Assembly: GCA_041655035.1 (NCBI GenBank)
Contig: JBAZCN010000167.1
Span: forward strand, 1-6,932
Direction: 5' to 3'
DNA: 6,932 nucleotides
Source: NAT127 sp041655035
GTDB taxonomy: Bacteria; Pseudomonadota; Gammaproteobacteria; Pseudomonadales; Porticoccaceae
Position 1 is the stretch's first letter, and each line of letters starts with the position of its first letter. Below, piece by piece: positions 1 to 5,608 of this stretch. The notes beneath the pieces were generated by a model that was not told the origin of the DNA, made no database searches, and worked only from the letters and a program-made list of their open reading frames with translations. The position numbers were made by a program, and so were the translations under genes.

Positions 1-611
1 AAGCATCGATCCCGGACGAACGGCTAGTCTGGATCGCCGCCGACATGGAGGCGTTGCTCGCCAGCGCGGCGGCGGAGGACGATCTCGACAGGTATTACCT
101 GCGCATCAAGAGCGCCTGGAAGTTGTCCCGGGAGGATCAGTTTCTGGTCAGCCGGCTGGCGGTCTGGCGGGAGCGGCTGGCGCGCGAGGAGGACCGCCCG
201 CGGGGGCGGATCGTGCCCGACGCTGTGCTCGTCGACGCGGTGCGCCTGCGCGCCCGCAGCCGCAATCAGCTGTCGGCGATCGAGGGCTTCCATCCGCGCT
301 CGGTGCGCCAGTACGGCGACCTGTTGCTGGCAATGATCGACGACCTTGGCGGCCGGCCGGTGCCCGGCGACTTTGTGATGGTCCAGCCGCCCCTGGAGCG
401 GGACGCCCGGAAGGTGTTGTCCGGGTTGCGCGGCCTGATCGAGGCCAAGGCCAAGGCACTCGATCTCGTCCCCGAGGTGCTCGCCCGCAAGCGCGATCTC
501 GAAGCACTGGTGCGCAGCGCCCTCGACGGCCGGCCCGCGCTGCCCCCGGCGCTCGCCCGCGGCTGGCGCCACACAGTGATCGGTCAGGAGTTGCTCGCTT
601 ATGTCAGCTGA
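1..611 (+). CDS. rnd: Ribonuclease D, C-terminal part (5' end outside window)
   Basis: RNase D is a 3'-5' exoribonuclease of the DEDD family that trims the 3' ends of tRNA precursors and other small RNAs in the cytoplasm. Only the C-terminal ~200 residues are here. The frame is open from position 3, before the first ATG at 45, so the gene enters from the left and that ATG is internal. The catalytic DEDD domain is therefore not visible. What remains matches the helical HRDC region, with a segment around RARSRNQLSAIEGFHPRSVR, then a second HRDC-like part ending in LARKRDLEALVRS and the typical tail GWRHTVIGQELLAYV. The stop lies 11 bases inside the next gene, ycgL. The order rnd-ycgL-ycgN is a known gammaproteobacterial arrangement and supports the call. 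Confidence 0.9.
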   Translation, partial: ASIPDERLVWIAADMEALLASAAAEDDLDRYYLRIKSAWKLSREDQFLVSRLAVWRERLAREEDRPRGRIVPDAVLVDAVRLRARSRNQLSAIEGFHPRSVRQYGDLLLAMIDDLGGRPVPGDFVMVQPPLERDARKVLSGLRGLIEAKAKALDLVPEVLARKRDLEALVRSALDGRPALPPALARGWRHTVIGQELLAYVS

Positions 612-924
612 TACGCCGGACTCCGGGAAGTGCCTCTGCCAGGTTTACAAAAGCCCGAGAGAGGAAGAGCTGTACCTGTTCGTCGACCGTCGCGACGGGC
701 TCGACCGGGTGCCGGAGGCCCTGCTCGAGCGCTTCGGCACACCGCAACTGGTAACCACGCTGGTGCTGACCCCGGAGCGCCGGCTGGCCCGCGCCGAGGC
801 GTCGCGGGTGCTCGACGGGTTGCGGGAGCAGGGCTATTACCTGCAGATGCCGCCACCGCGCGACCAGCGCATCGATACCGGCATGGCCGAACTCGGTGAC
901 AAGAACGAGAAACTGCCGCGATGA
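601..924 (+). CDS. ycgL: YcgL domain protein (DUF709)
   Basis: This is a 107-residue soluble protein of the YcgL family, whose biochemical function is not established. The family hallmarks are all present: a Cys-Val-Tyr-Lys-Ser stretch near the N-terminus (CQVYKSPREEELYLFV), the VPEALLERFGTPQLV segment, and the very characteristic GYYLQMPPP near the C-terminus. The length is close to the E. coli protein. The ATG at 601 overlaps the end of rnd by 11 bases and has AGGAG at 586-590, ten bases upstream and inside rnd. The stop overlaps the ycgN start in an ATGA. Such packing suggests one transcript with coupled translation. The repeated association with rnd hints at an RNA-related role, which is inference only. 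Confidence 0.92.
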   Translation: MSADTPDSGKCLCQVYKSPREEELYLFVDRRDGLDRVPEALLERFGTPQLVTTLVLTPERRLARAEASRVLDGLREQGYYLQMPPPRDQRIDTGMAELGDKNEKLPR

Positions 925-1385
925 CCAGGGCTGCAGTGGTCGATAGCGGGGCGCCATTCTGGGCGCGCAAAACCCTGGGCCAGATGACTGCCGCCGAATG
1001 GGAATCGCTGTGCGATGGCTGCGGACGCTGCTGTCTGGCCAAGCTCGAGGATGAAGACGACGGCGAGGTATATTTCACCTCGGTGGCCTGCCGGCTGCTG
1101 GATCTCGATAGCTGCCGATGCCAGGATTATCCCGGCCGCCAGGAGCAGGTGGCCGATTGCGTGGCGTTACGCCCGGACACCGTGGCGTCCCTCGGCTGGC
1201 TGCCGTCGACCTGCGCCTACCGGCTGATCGCCGAGGGCAAGCCCCTGTACTCCTGGCACCCGTTGCGTTCGGGATCGCCGGCGTCGGTGCACGAGGCGGG
1301 CATGTCGGTGCGGGGCAGGGTAATATCGGAACTGTTTGTCCACGAGGAAGACCTCGAGGACCATATCATTCACTGGGTGGACTGA
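921..1385 (+). CDS. ycgN: YcgN family cysteine-cluster protein (UPF0260)
   Basis: This is a 154-residue cytoplasmic protein of the YcgN family. Its role is unproven; the cysteine pattern suggests a bound metal or iron-sulfur cluster. Nine cysteines are visible: CDGCGRCC at residues 31-38 (C31, C34, C37, C38), then C57, the CxC pair C65/C67, C80 and C98. They lie in the usual family setting, with WLPSTCAYR around the last one and an acidic tail (HEEDLEDHIIHWVD) that also matches the family. The length is close to the E. coli protein, so the gene looks complete. The start at 921 overlaps the ycgL stop as ATGA and has no strong ribosome binding site, which fits translational coupling. Family assignment is secure; the cluster is an inference from cysteine spacing. 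Confidence 0.92.
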   Translation: MTRAAVVDSGAPFWARKTLGQMTAAEWESLCDGCGRCCLAKLEDEDDGEVYFTSVACRLLDLDSCRCQDYPGRQEQVADCVALRPDTVASLGWLPSTCAYRLIAEGKPLYSWHPLRSGSPASVHEAGMSVRGRVISELFVHEEDLEDHIIHWVD

Positions 1386-1389
1386 TCGT

Positions 1390-1761
1390 ATGTACACGCT
1401 TGAAAACTATATCTGGGGATTGGTGGCCTACGCCCTTGGCTGCCTGCTGATCCTGCCCGCCTGCTGGAAGACAACAAGGGTGCTGATCCCCTGGGCGCCG
1501 CCGCGGGCCATCGTCCGGCTATTGCTGGCGGCGCTGATCCTCACGCCCGTCAAGGCCTACGAGGATATGATGTTCATTGCCCCGGCCTGGGTCGTGGCGA
1601 CTTTCGAGGTGTTCAGGCCGACCACGGTGGAAGGGCCGTTCCGCGCCATCATGCCGGTGATGGCCGTGTTTCTCGGATTGGTGATGTTGTATACCCTGTT
1701 CGTGCTGGCGCGTTATTTCGTTCGCCGCGGCAGACAGCCGGAGCGGCAGGCGCGGGGATGA
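1390..1761 (+). CDS. Small hydrophobic membrane protein, function unknown
   Basis: I do not recognise this 123-residue protein. It appears to be an integral inner-membrane protein with about four hydrophobic segments, near residues 8-26, 40-54, 61-75 and 87-107. A conserved-looking charged turn, VKAYEDMM, follows the second segment, and the C-terminal tail is strongly basic (RYFVRRGRQPERQARG), which by the positive-inside rule suggests a cytoplasmic tail. I chose the ATG at 1390, four bases after the ycgN stop and with GGTGG at 1376-1380 at suitable spacing. An ATG 54 bases upstream in the same frame would overlap ycgN and prefix a polar, unlikely N-terminus. It is probably the last gene of the rnd operon. 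No catalytic or transport motif is evident. Confidence 0.75.
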   Translation: MYTLENYIWGLVAYALGCLLILPACWKTTRVLIPWAPPRAIVRLLLAALILTPVKAYEDMMFIAPAWVVATFEVFRPTTVEGPFRAIMPVMAVFLGLVMLYTLFVLARYFVRRGRQPERQARG

Positions 1762-1810
1762 GCGGTTCCCGCCATCGCTGCCAGCCCTGGCCGGAAGCGT
1801 CACTGTAAAT

Positions 1811-1898
1811 CCATTCCCGTCCGATCCCCAACTCCGTTCCCGTCGTTCCGTCCCGCCCCCGAGCCGCCACCGGCGGCTCTCGACATACCGTGGTTTTT
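1811..1898 (+). terminator. Likely transcription end of the rnd-ycgL-ycgN operon
   Basis: Positions 1811-1860 contain 28 C and only 7 G, an unusual C-over-G bias in this GC-rich DNA that resembles a Rho-loading (rut) region. It is followed directly by a perfect 8-bp stem, GAGCCGCC at 1861-1868 and GGCGGCTC at 1872-1879, with a 3-base loop. The T run (1894-1898) is 14 bases after the stem, so this is not a textbook intrinsic terminator. Rho-dependent termination, with the hairpin protecting the 3' end, fits better (inference). Confidence 0.45.
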
Positions 1899-1899
1899 C

Positions 1900-1913
1900 G
1901 CTGCGGCCGCAGC
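1900..1913. repeat. 14-bp perfect palindrome
   Basis: GCTGCGGCCGCAGC reads the same on both strands. It lies between the terminator-like structure and the promoter region of the carboxylesterase gene. It could form a small hairpin or be a protein-binding site, but palindromes of G and C are not rare in such DNA. Confidence 0.5.
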
Positions 1914-1937
1914 CTGATCGCGAGTCGCCGTTCCGGG

Positions 1938-1965
1938 AATATATTTGCAATTATGTAAATTTAAT
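1938..1965. promoter_or_regulatory. Imperfect inverted repeat over the promoter, possible operator
   Basis: Two 12-base arms, 1938-1949 (ending TTTGCA) and 1954-1965 (starting TGTAAA), flank a 4-base centre ATTA and pair at 9 of 12 positions. The element covers the -35 hexamer and most of the spacer of the candidate promoter, the expected place for a repressor site. No regulator gene is in the window, so the binding protein is unknown. AT-rich DNA gives chance matches. Confidence 0.35.
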
Positions 1966-1973
1966 CGTAGTAT
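1945..1973 (+). promoter_or_regulatory. Candidate sigma-70 promoter for the esterase pair
   Basis: TTGCAA at 1945-1950 and TAGTAT at 1968-1973 each match four of six consensus bases and are separated by exactly 17 bases. They lie in the only clearly AT-rich patch of the window. Transcription would start near 1980, leaving an untranslated leader of about 80 bases before the ATG at 2063. No other good promoter is seen in 1762-2062. Confidence 0.4.
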
Positions 1974-2062
1974 TTTTCCCGCCCTGACCATTGCTGGGAC
2001 TGGGGTCGAGACCACTTATTCCAATAACACTTTCATATTCCAGATACAGCGGGGTTATTCCA

Positions 2063-3799
2063 ATGAGCGAGAATCAGGTTGATCGCAACGGGTCGGGCCA
2101 TGATCGGCGCACCGTCCTCAAGGGGCTGGGTGTTTCGGTCGCCGCGGCCGTGGTGGGAACGGGGCCGCTGGCCTCGATAGCGCGCGCTGCGGCGTCCGGC
2201 ACTGGCTTTGAAGTGGTGGCGGAGACGCGCGCCGGCAAGGTCGGGGGCATTACCCGCGATGGCGTGCATGTATTCAAGGGCATCCCCTACGGCGCGCCCA
2301 CCGGCGGCGCCAACCGCTTCAAGCCGCCAAAGCCGCCCGAGCCCTGGAACGGGGTGCGCGACGCCACCCGCTTCGGTCCCACCGCGCCACAGATCGGCCA
2401 TGCCGAGGCGGGCGGCGGCCAGCCCGGCGACGATGCCGCCGCCGGTCGCATGGCGGAGTTCGCCACGTTCATTCACGGCCTGGCCGGCGACGAGCCGGCA
2501 CAGGGCGAAGACTGTCTGGTGCTCAATGTGTGGACGGCGGGGCTCGATACCAATAAATCCCGGGCGGTGATGGTGTGGCTCCACGGCGGCGCCTTCGAGA
2601 CCGGTTCCGGCTCCTGGCCGTTGTACGAGGGCACGCCCCTGGCGCAGCGCGATGACGTGGTGTTCGTCACTGTCAACCACCGCCTCGGGGTGCTGGGCTT
2701 CCTCCACCTGGAAGAGCTCGGCGGCGAGGACTATGTCGGTTCCGGCAACGCCGGCATGCTCGATATCGTCGCCGCCCTCGAATGGGTGCGGGACAATATC
2801 GCCAATTTCGGTGGCGACCCGTCGAAGGTGATGGTGTTCGGCGGCTCCGGCGGGGCTTCGAAAACCGCTTGCCTGTTGGGGATGCCGGCTGCCGAGGGGC
2901 TGTTCCATCGCGGCGCGCTGATGAGCGGTCCCTATATCCGCGCCCGGGAGGCGGACTACGCCACCAAGCTCAGCCGGCAATTGCTGGAGCGGCTGAATCT
3001 CCAGCCGTCCGAGGTCGACAAGCTTCACGATATCCCCTACGAAACCCTGCTGCGGGAAGCCAAACACCTGGCCATTCCGATCTCGGACGGGCTCGCCGGG
3101 GCGGCGAGCCCGGATGCCTTCATGCCGATGCAGCCGGTGGTGGACGGCAAGACCCTGCCCGCCCATCCGGTCTACCCCACGGGTTCTCCCCATGGCAAAA
3201 ACGTGGCCATGATGGTGGGTTCCACCCAGGACGACATGAAGATGATGATGCTGTCCATGCCCTGGTTCGGCAAGCTCGATGACGACGGGCTGGCAAAAAT
3301 GGCTGCCGCCACCTTTGGGGAATTGGCGGAACCCATGCTCGCCGCCTATAGAAAAGCCTATCCCGACGCCAGTCCCACCGATATCGCCTGCCAGTTCGTC
3401 ACCGACCGGGTGATGTGGGCGGGCGCTATCGACTGGGCGGAGCGCAAGAACGCCGCGGGCGGCGCGCCGGTCTATGTCTACCGCTTCGACTACACCACAC
3501 CGGTCATGGGCGGTGTGCTCGGCGCCACTCACGGCGGTGATTTACCTTTCGCCCTCGATAATTACACCTATACTCCGATGGCGGGAGACCGGCCCGAAAA
3601 CGCGGAGATGGCCAGGGTGATGAGCGAGGCGTTTGTGCGTTTCGCCCACGGTGGTGATCCCAACCACGATGGCATGCCGCAGTGGCAGCCATATACCGAA
3701 CGGCAGCGCAACACCCTGGTGTTCGATGTCGATACCCGTGCCGAGACCGATCCCCGCTCCGAGTTGCGTGTGCTCTACGGCAGGCTGCTCGCGGGCTGA
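2063..3799 (+). CDS. Type B carboxylesterase, Tat-exported
   Basis: This is a 578-residue alpha/beta-hydrolase of the type B carboxylesterase (cholinesterase-like) family, hydrolysing carboxylic esters; the substrate is unknown. The N-terminus carries a twin-arginine signal: RRTVLKG at residues 15-21, a weakly hydrophobic stretch, then Ala-rich ARAAA near 40-44, so it probably folds in the cytoplasm and is exported to the periplasm or beyond. Family landmarks run in order: FKGIPYG, the oxyanion loop HGGAF from H174, nucleophile elbow GGSGG with S262, acid D391 in GSTQDDM (where relatives have Glu), and H490 in THGGDLPF. The usual elbow is GESAG, so GGSGG marks a less common subgroup. ATG 2063 is chosen because GGGG at 2051-2054 precedes it and it places the signal at the N-terminus; a TTG at 1991 would add 24 residues. 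First gene of a probable two-gene unit. Confidence 0.9.
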   Translation: MSENQVDRNGSGHDRRTVLKGLGVSVAAAVVGTGPLASIARAAASGTGFEVVAETRAGKVGGITRDGVHVFKGIPYGAPTGGANRFKPPKPPEPWNGVRDATRFGPTAPQIGHAEAGGGQPGDDAAAGRMAEFATFIHGLAGDEPAQGEDCLVLNVWTAGLDTNKSRAVMVWLHGGAFETGSGSWPLYEGTPLAQRDDVVFVTVNHRLGVLGFLHLEELGGEDYVGSGNAGMLDIVAALEWVRDNIANFGGDPSKVMVFGGSGGASKTACLLGMPAAEGLFHRGALMSGPYIRAREADYATKLSRQLLERLNLQPSEVDKLHDIPYETLLREAKHLAIPISDGLAGAASPDAFMPMQPVVDGKTLPAHPVYPTGSPHGKNVAMMVGSTQDDMKMMMLSMPWFGKLDDDGLAKMAAATFGELAEPMLAAYRKAYPDASPTDIACQFVTDRVMWAGAIDWAERKNAAGGAPVYVYRFDYTTPVMGGVLGATHGGDLPFALDNYTYTPMAGDRPENAEMARVMSEAFVRFAHGGDPNHDGMPQWQPYTERQRNTLVFDVDTRAETDPRSELRVLYGRLLAG

Positions 3800-3813
3800 G
3801 GGCGTAATGCCCT
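3799..3813 (+). other. Small hairpin after the carboxylesterase stop
   Basis: AGGGC and GCCCT surround a 5-base loop GTAAT directly at the stop codon, followed by TTGTTT. The stem is short and the T run broken, so at most it is a weak or partial terminator or an mRNA-stabilising end. GCCCTT at 3809-3814 could instead pair with AAGGGC at 3863-3868, giving two mutually exclusive folds. Confidence 0.3.
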
Positions 3814-3823
3814 TGTTTGCCGG

Positions 3824-3853
3824 GAACCTGCTCACCAGGAACCTGGTTACCAG
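3824..3853. repeat. Tandem 15-bp direct repeat with nested palindromes
   Basis: GAACCTGCTCACCAG (3824-3838) is followed without a gap by GAACCTGGTTACCAG (3839-3853), differing at two positions. The junction forms a palindrome, ACCAGGAACCTGGT (3834-3847), and the second copy contains CTGGT-T-ACCAG. It lies midway in the 90-base gap between the two esterase genes, so it could fold in RNA or bind a protein. Only two copies are present. Confidence 0.6.
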
Positions 3854-3889
3854 AAAATAGCAAAGGGCAAGGTCTGCAAGGGGGCAGAG

Positions 3890-5455
3890 ATGATCAGCAA
3901 TAACCTGGCGAGGGCTTTTGCGACGGCGCTGGCTGCCGGCTGCTTTTGTGTCGGCGGCGCCCAGGCGGCGCTCAACTGCACGGTGAAAAGCATCGGTCGC
4001 GTGGTGGCGGATGATACCCGTATCGTCTCCGCCACCAAGGTGACCCACCCGGTCAACTATTGCAGTGTCACCGGTTATGTCACCACCCGCAACCCGGGGC
4101 CCAACAAGGTGGGTTTTTTGCTCGCCTTGCCTGAAAAGGGCTGGAATGGCCGCTTTTTCTTCAACTCAGTGGGTGGTTCGGCGGGTTTTTTACAGACCCC
4201 GCCGGCCCAGTTGCTGGTCGATGGCTTTGCCGTGGCGACCACCGATGGCGGTCATCGCAGCACCAGTATTCTCGACTGGAGCAAGCTGAAGAACCCCGCC
4301 GTGGCTCTCGATCTGAGCAAGCGCTCGATGCATGTCTCGGCGCTCGCCACCCAGGGTATCACCAGGGCCTGGTACGACACCGAGCAGATGTACCGCTATG
4401 TTCAGGGTTGTTCCGGGGGCGGCCAGCGCGCCATCGCCACGGCGCGCAATTATCCGCAGGACTACGACGGTTATATCGTCGAGGCGCCGGGTATCAATGC
4501 CGCCAATATCCTCGCTTTCGCCAGCGCCACCCAGCATATGAAAAAGCACCCGGAAGGCTGGGTATCCCCGGCGAAGATCCTGCTGGTGGAAAACAAGGTC
4601 AACGAGGTCTGTGGCGCCGTCGACGGCGTGGTCGGCGATTCGCTGGCCTGTGAATTCGATCCGGCGATCCTCAAGTGCGATGGCGATGAAGCTGGCGATT
4701 GCCTGACCGAGGCTCAGATCGAGACCCTCGAGCTGATTCACCAGGGGCCTCGCGGACCCGCGGGACAGGCCTATCCCGGGGCGCCCTGGACCGACACCCG
4801 GGGGTGGATCGGCTTTTTCACCGGCCAGTCGCCGCCGGATACCTGGAGTGAAACCGAAATGGGCCAGACGCCCGGCGGCTATGTGATCGCCCATTCCTTC
4901 ATGCGCGGCTATTTCGGTGAGGATTACGACTTTGTCGAACAGTTCGACTTCGGCGACCAGGGGGCCATCGACGCCTACCTGGCCGCCGACCGCAAGGCGG
5001 GCATGGGCCAGAACGACGCCAACCTGTCCGGCGTCGAAAAGGCGGGGGGCAAGGTGCTTATCTGGCACGGCATGAGCGACCACGGTATCGTCTACGAGGA
5101 CATGATCCGCTATTACCGGGCGTTGAAGAAAACCCTCCCCCGCGAGGGCCAGGTCGAGGCGTTTACCCGCATGTTCGCCGCTCCCGGCGTCCTCCACTGT
5201 ACCGGCGGCAGCGGTCCCTCGGATATGCGTGATCGCGTCCTCGACAAGATGATCGACTGGGTCGAGAAGGGCATCCCGCCCGAAACCATCGTCGCCAACC
5301 GCACCGTGGAACCCGGCTCCCAGGTGCGCCAGTTCCTGGTGTGCGCCTACCCGAAGGTGGCGAAATACATCCCCAGGGAGCTGGCCAAGGGCGATCCGAT
5401 GGCGCCACTGCGGGGCAATCCGGCCTTCGATGCCAATAACTGGGCCTGCGAATGA
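3890..5455 (+). CDS. Tannase/feruloyl esterase family hydrolase, Sec-exported
   Basis: This 521-residue protein belongs to the tannase/feruloyl esterase family (which also includes MHETase), secreted alpha/beta-hydrolases that cleave esters of aromatic acids. A Sec signal covers residues 1-26, with cleavage likely after AQA. The family CS-D-HC motif is complete: C174-S175 in GCSGGG, D397 in WHGMSDHG and H436-C437 in VLHCTGG, where the C174-C437 disulfide holds the triad together. The mature part has ten cysteines (30, 58, 174, 241, 254, 263, 271, 437, 485, 520), in an order that fits the five disulfides of MHETase. The calcium loop between C241 and C254 is shortened and lacks Asp at expected positions. 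The lid between S175 and D397 is also compact. ATG 3890 has AAGGGGG at 3878-3884. It follows the carboxylesterase by 90 bases, probably on the same transcript. Substrate cannot be assigned. Confidence 0.9.
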   Translation: MISNNLARAFATALAAGCFCVGGAQAALNCTVKSIGRVVADDTRIVSATKVTHPVNYCSVTGYVTTRNPGPNKVGFLLALPEKGWNGRFFFNSVGGSAGFLQTPPAQLLVDGFAVATTDGGHRSTSILDWSKLKNPAVALDLSKRSMHVSALATQGITRAWYDTEQMYRYVQGCSGGGQRAIATARNYPQDYDGYIVEAPGINAANILAFASATQHMKKHPEGWVSPAKILLVENKVNEVCGAVDGVVGDSLACEFDPAILKCDGDEAGDCLTEAQIETLELIHQGPRGPAGQAYPGAPWTDTRGWIGFFTGQSPPDTWSETEMGQTPGGYVIAHSFMRGYFGEDYDFVEQFDFGDQGAIDAYLAADRKAGMGQNDANLSGVEKAGGKVLIWHGMSDHGIVYEDMIRYYRALKKTLPREGQVEAFTRMFAAPGVLHCTGGSGPSDMRDRVLDKMIDWVEKGIPPETIVANRTVEPGSQVRQFLVCAYPKVAKYIPRELAKGDPMAPLRGNPAFDANNWACE

Positions 5456-5470
5456 CGTTGGCGGGGGCTG

Positions 5471-5516
5471 GCGACTATTTCTGCGCCGCCGGCCCTGCCG
5501 GCCACCGTCGCTTTTT
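5471..5516 (+). terminator. Probable intrinsic terminator after the esterase pair
   Basis: GCGAC (5471-5475) can pair with GTCGC (5507-5511), which is followed at once by TTTTT (5512-5516). Inside lies a strong hairpin of GCCGGC (5488-5493) and GCCGGC (5497-5502) with loop CCT. The layout, 15 bases past the tannase-family stop, fits a branched Rho-independent terminator; the outer stem is only five pairs. Confidence 0.5.
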
Positions 5517-5536
5517 ACCACTACCTGCTGGCACAA

Positions 5537-5580
5537 TTCGGCGCATCACGCCATTTAGTTCGGCGCGTCACGCTATTTGA
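5537..5580. repeat. Tandem 22-bp direct repeat upstream of the yjgR-like gene
   Basis: Two 22-base units lie end to end, at 5537-5558 and 5559-5580. Both begin TTCGGCGC, then share TCACGC and ATTT at identical positions; they differ at four bases (A/G, C/T and the last two). A spacing of 22 bases is about two helical turns, so a protein binding both would sit on one face. The array ends 28 bases before the ATG at 5609, where an operator or activator site would be expected. No convincing -35/-10 pair was found nearby. Confidence 0.65.
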
Positions 5581-5596
5581 TTGTCCCGTTATCCAC

Positions 5597-5601
5597 AAGG
5601 A
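5597..5601 (+). promoter_or_regulatory. Ribosome binding site of the yjgR-like gene
   Basis: AAGGA lies seven bases before the ATG at 5609 and fixes that start. The resulting N-terminus also matches the start of E. coli YjgR relative to its Walker A motif. Confidence 0.75.
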
Positions 5602-5608
5602 ACAGACC

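Noticed and set aside
45..47. ATG at 45 as the true start of the first gene
   Set aside because: The frame is open back to the window edge with residues that fit RNase D, and the part after 45 lacks the exonuclease domain, so the start lies outside the window.
1991..2062. Upstream TTG start adding 24 residues to the carboxylesterase
   Set aside because: It would push the twin-arginine motif to about residue 39, and the ATG at 2063 has a usable ribosome binding site and gives a normal Tat signal.
2033..3532. A 499-codon open frame on the minus strand opposite the carboxylesterase
   Set aside because: It is antisense to a gene with a full set of catalytic motifs, its translation is low in complexity and rich in His, Gly and Arg, and it has no recognisable domain. 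Long antisense frames are expected in GC-rich genes.
4190..5536. A 448-codon open frame on the minus strand opposite the tannase-family gene
   Set aside because: Same reasoning: it mirrors the codon positions of a well-supported gene, runs through the terminator-like region and matches no family.
5529..5545. Sigma-54 promoter suggested by TGGCAC
   Set aside because: The -12 element is missing: the position that should read GC within TTGC reads CG, so the match is only to the -24 half.
5537..5580. CRISPR-like array
   Set aside because: There are only two units, with no spacers between them and no cas genes.
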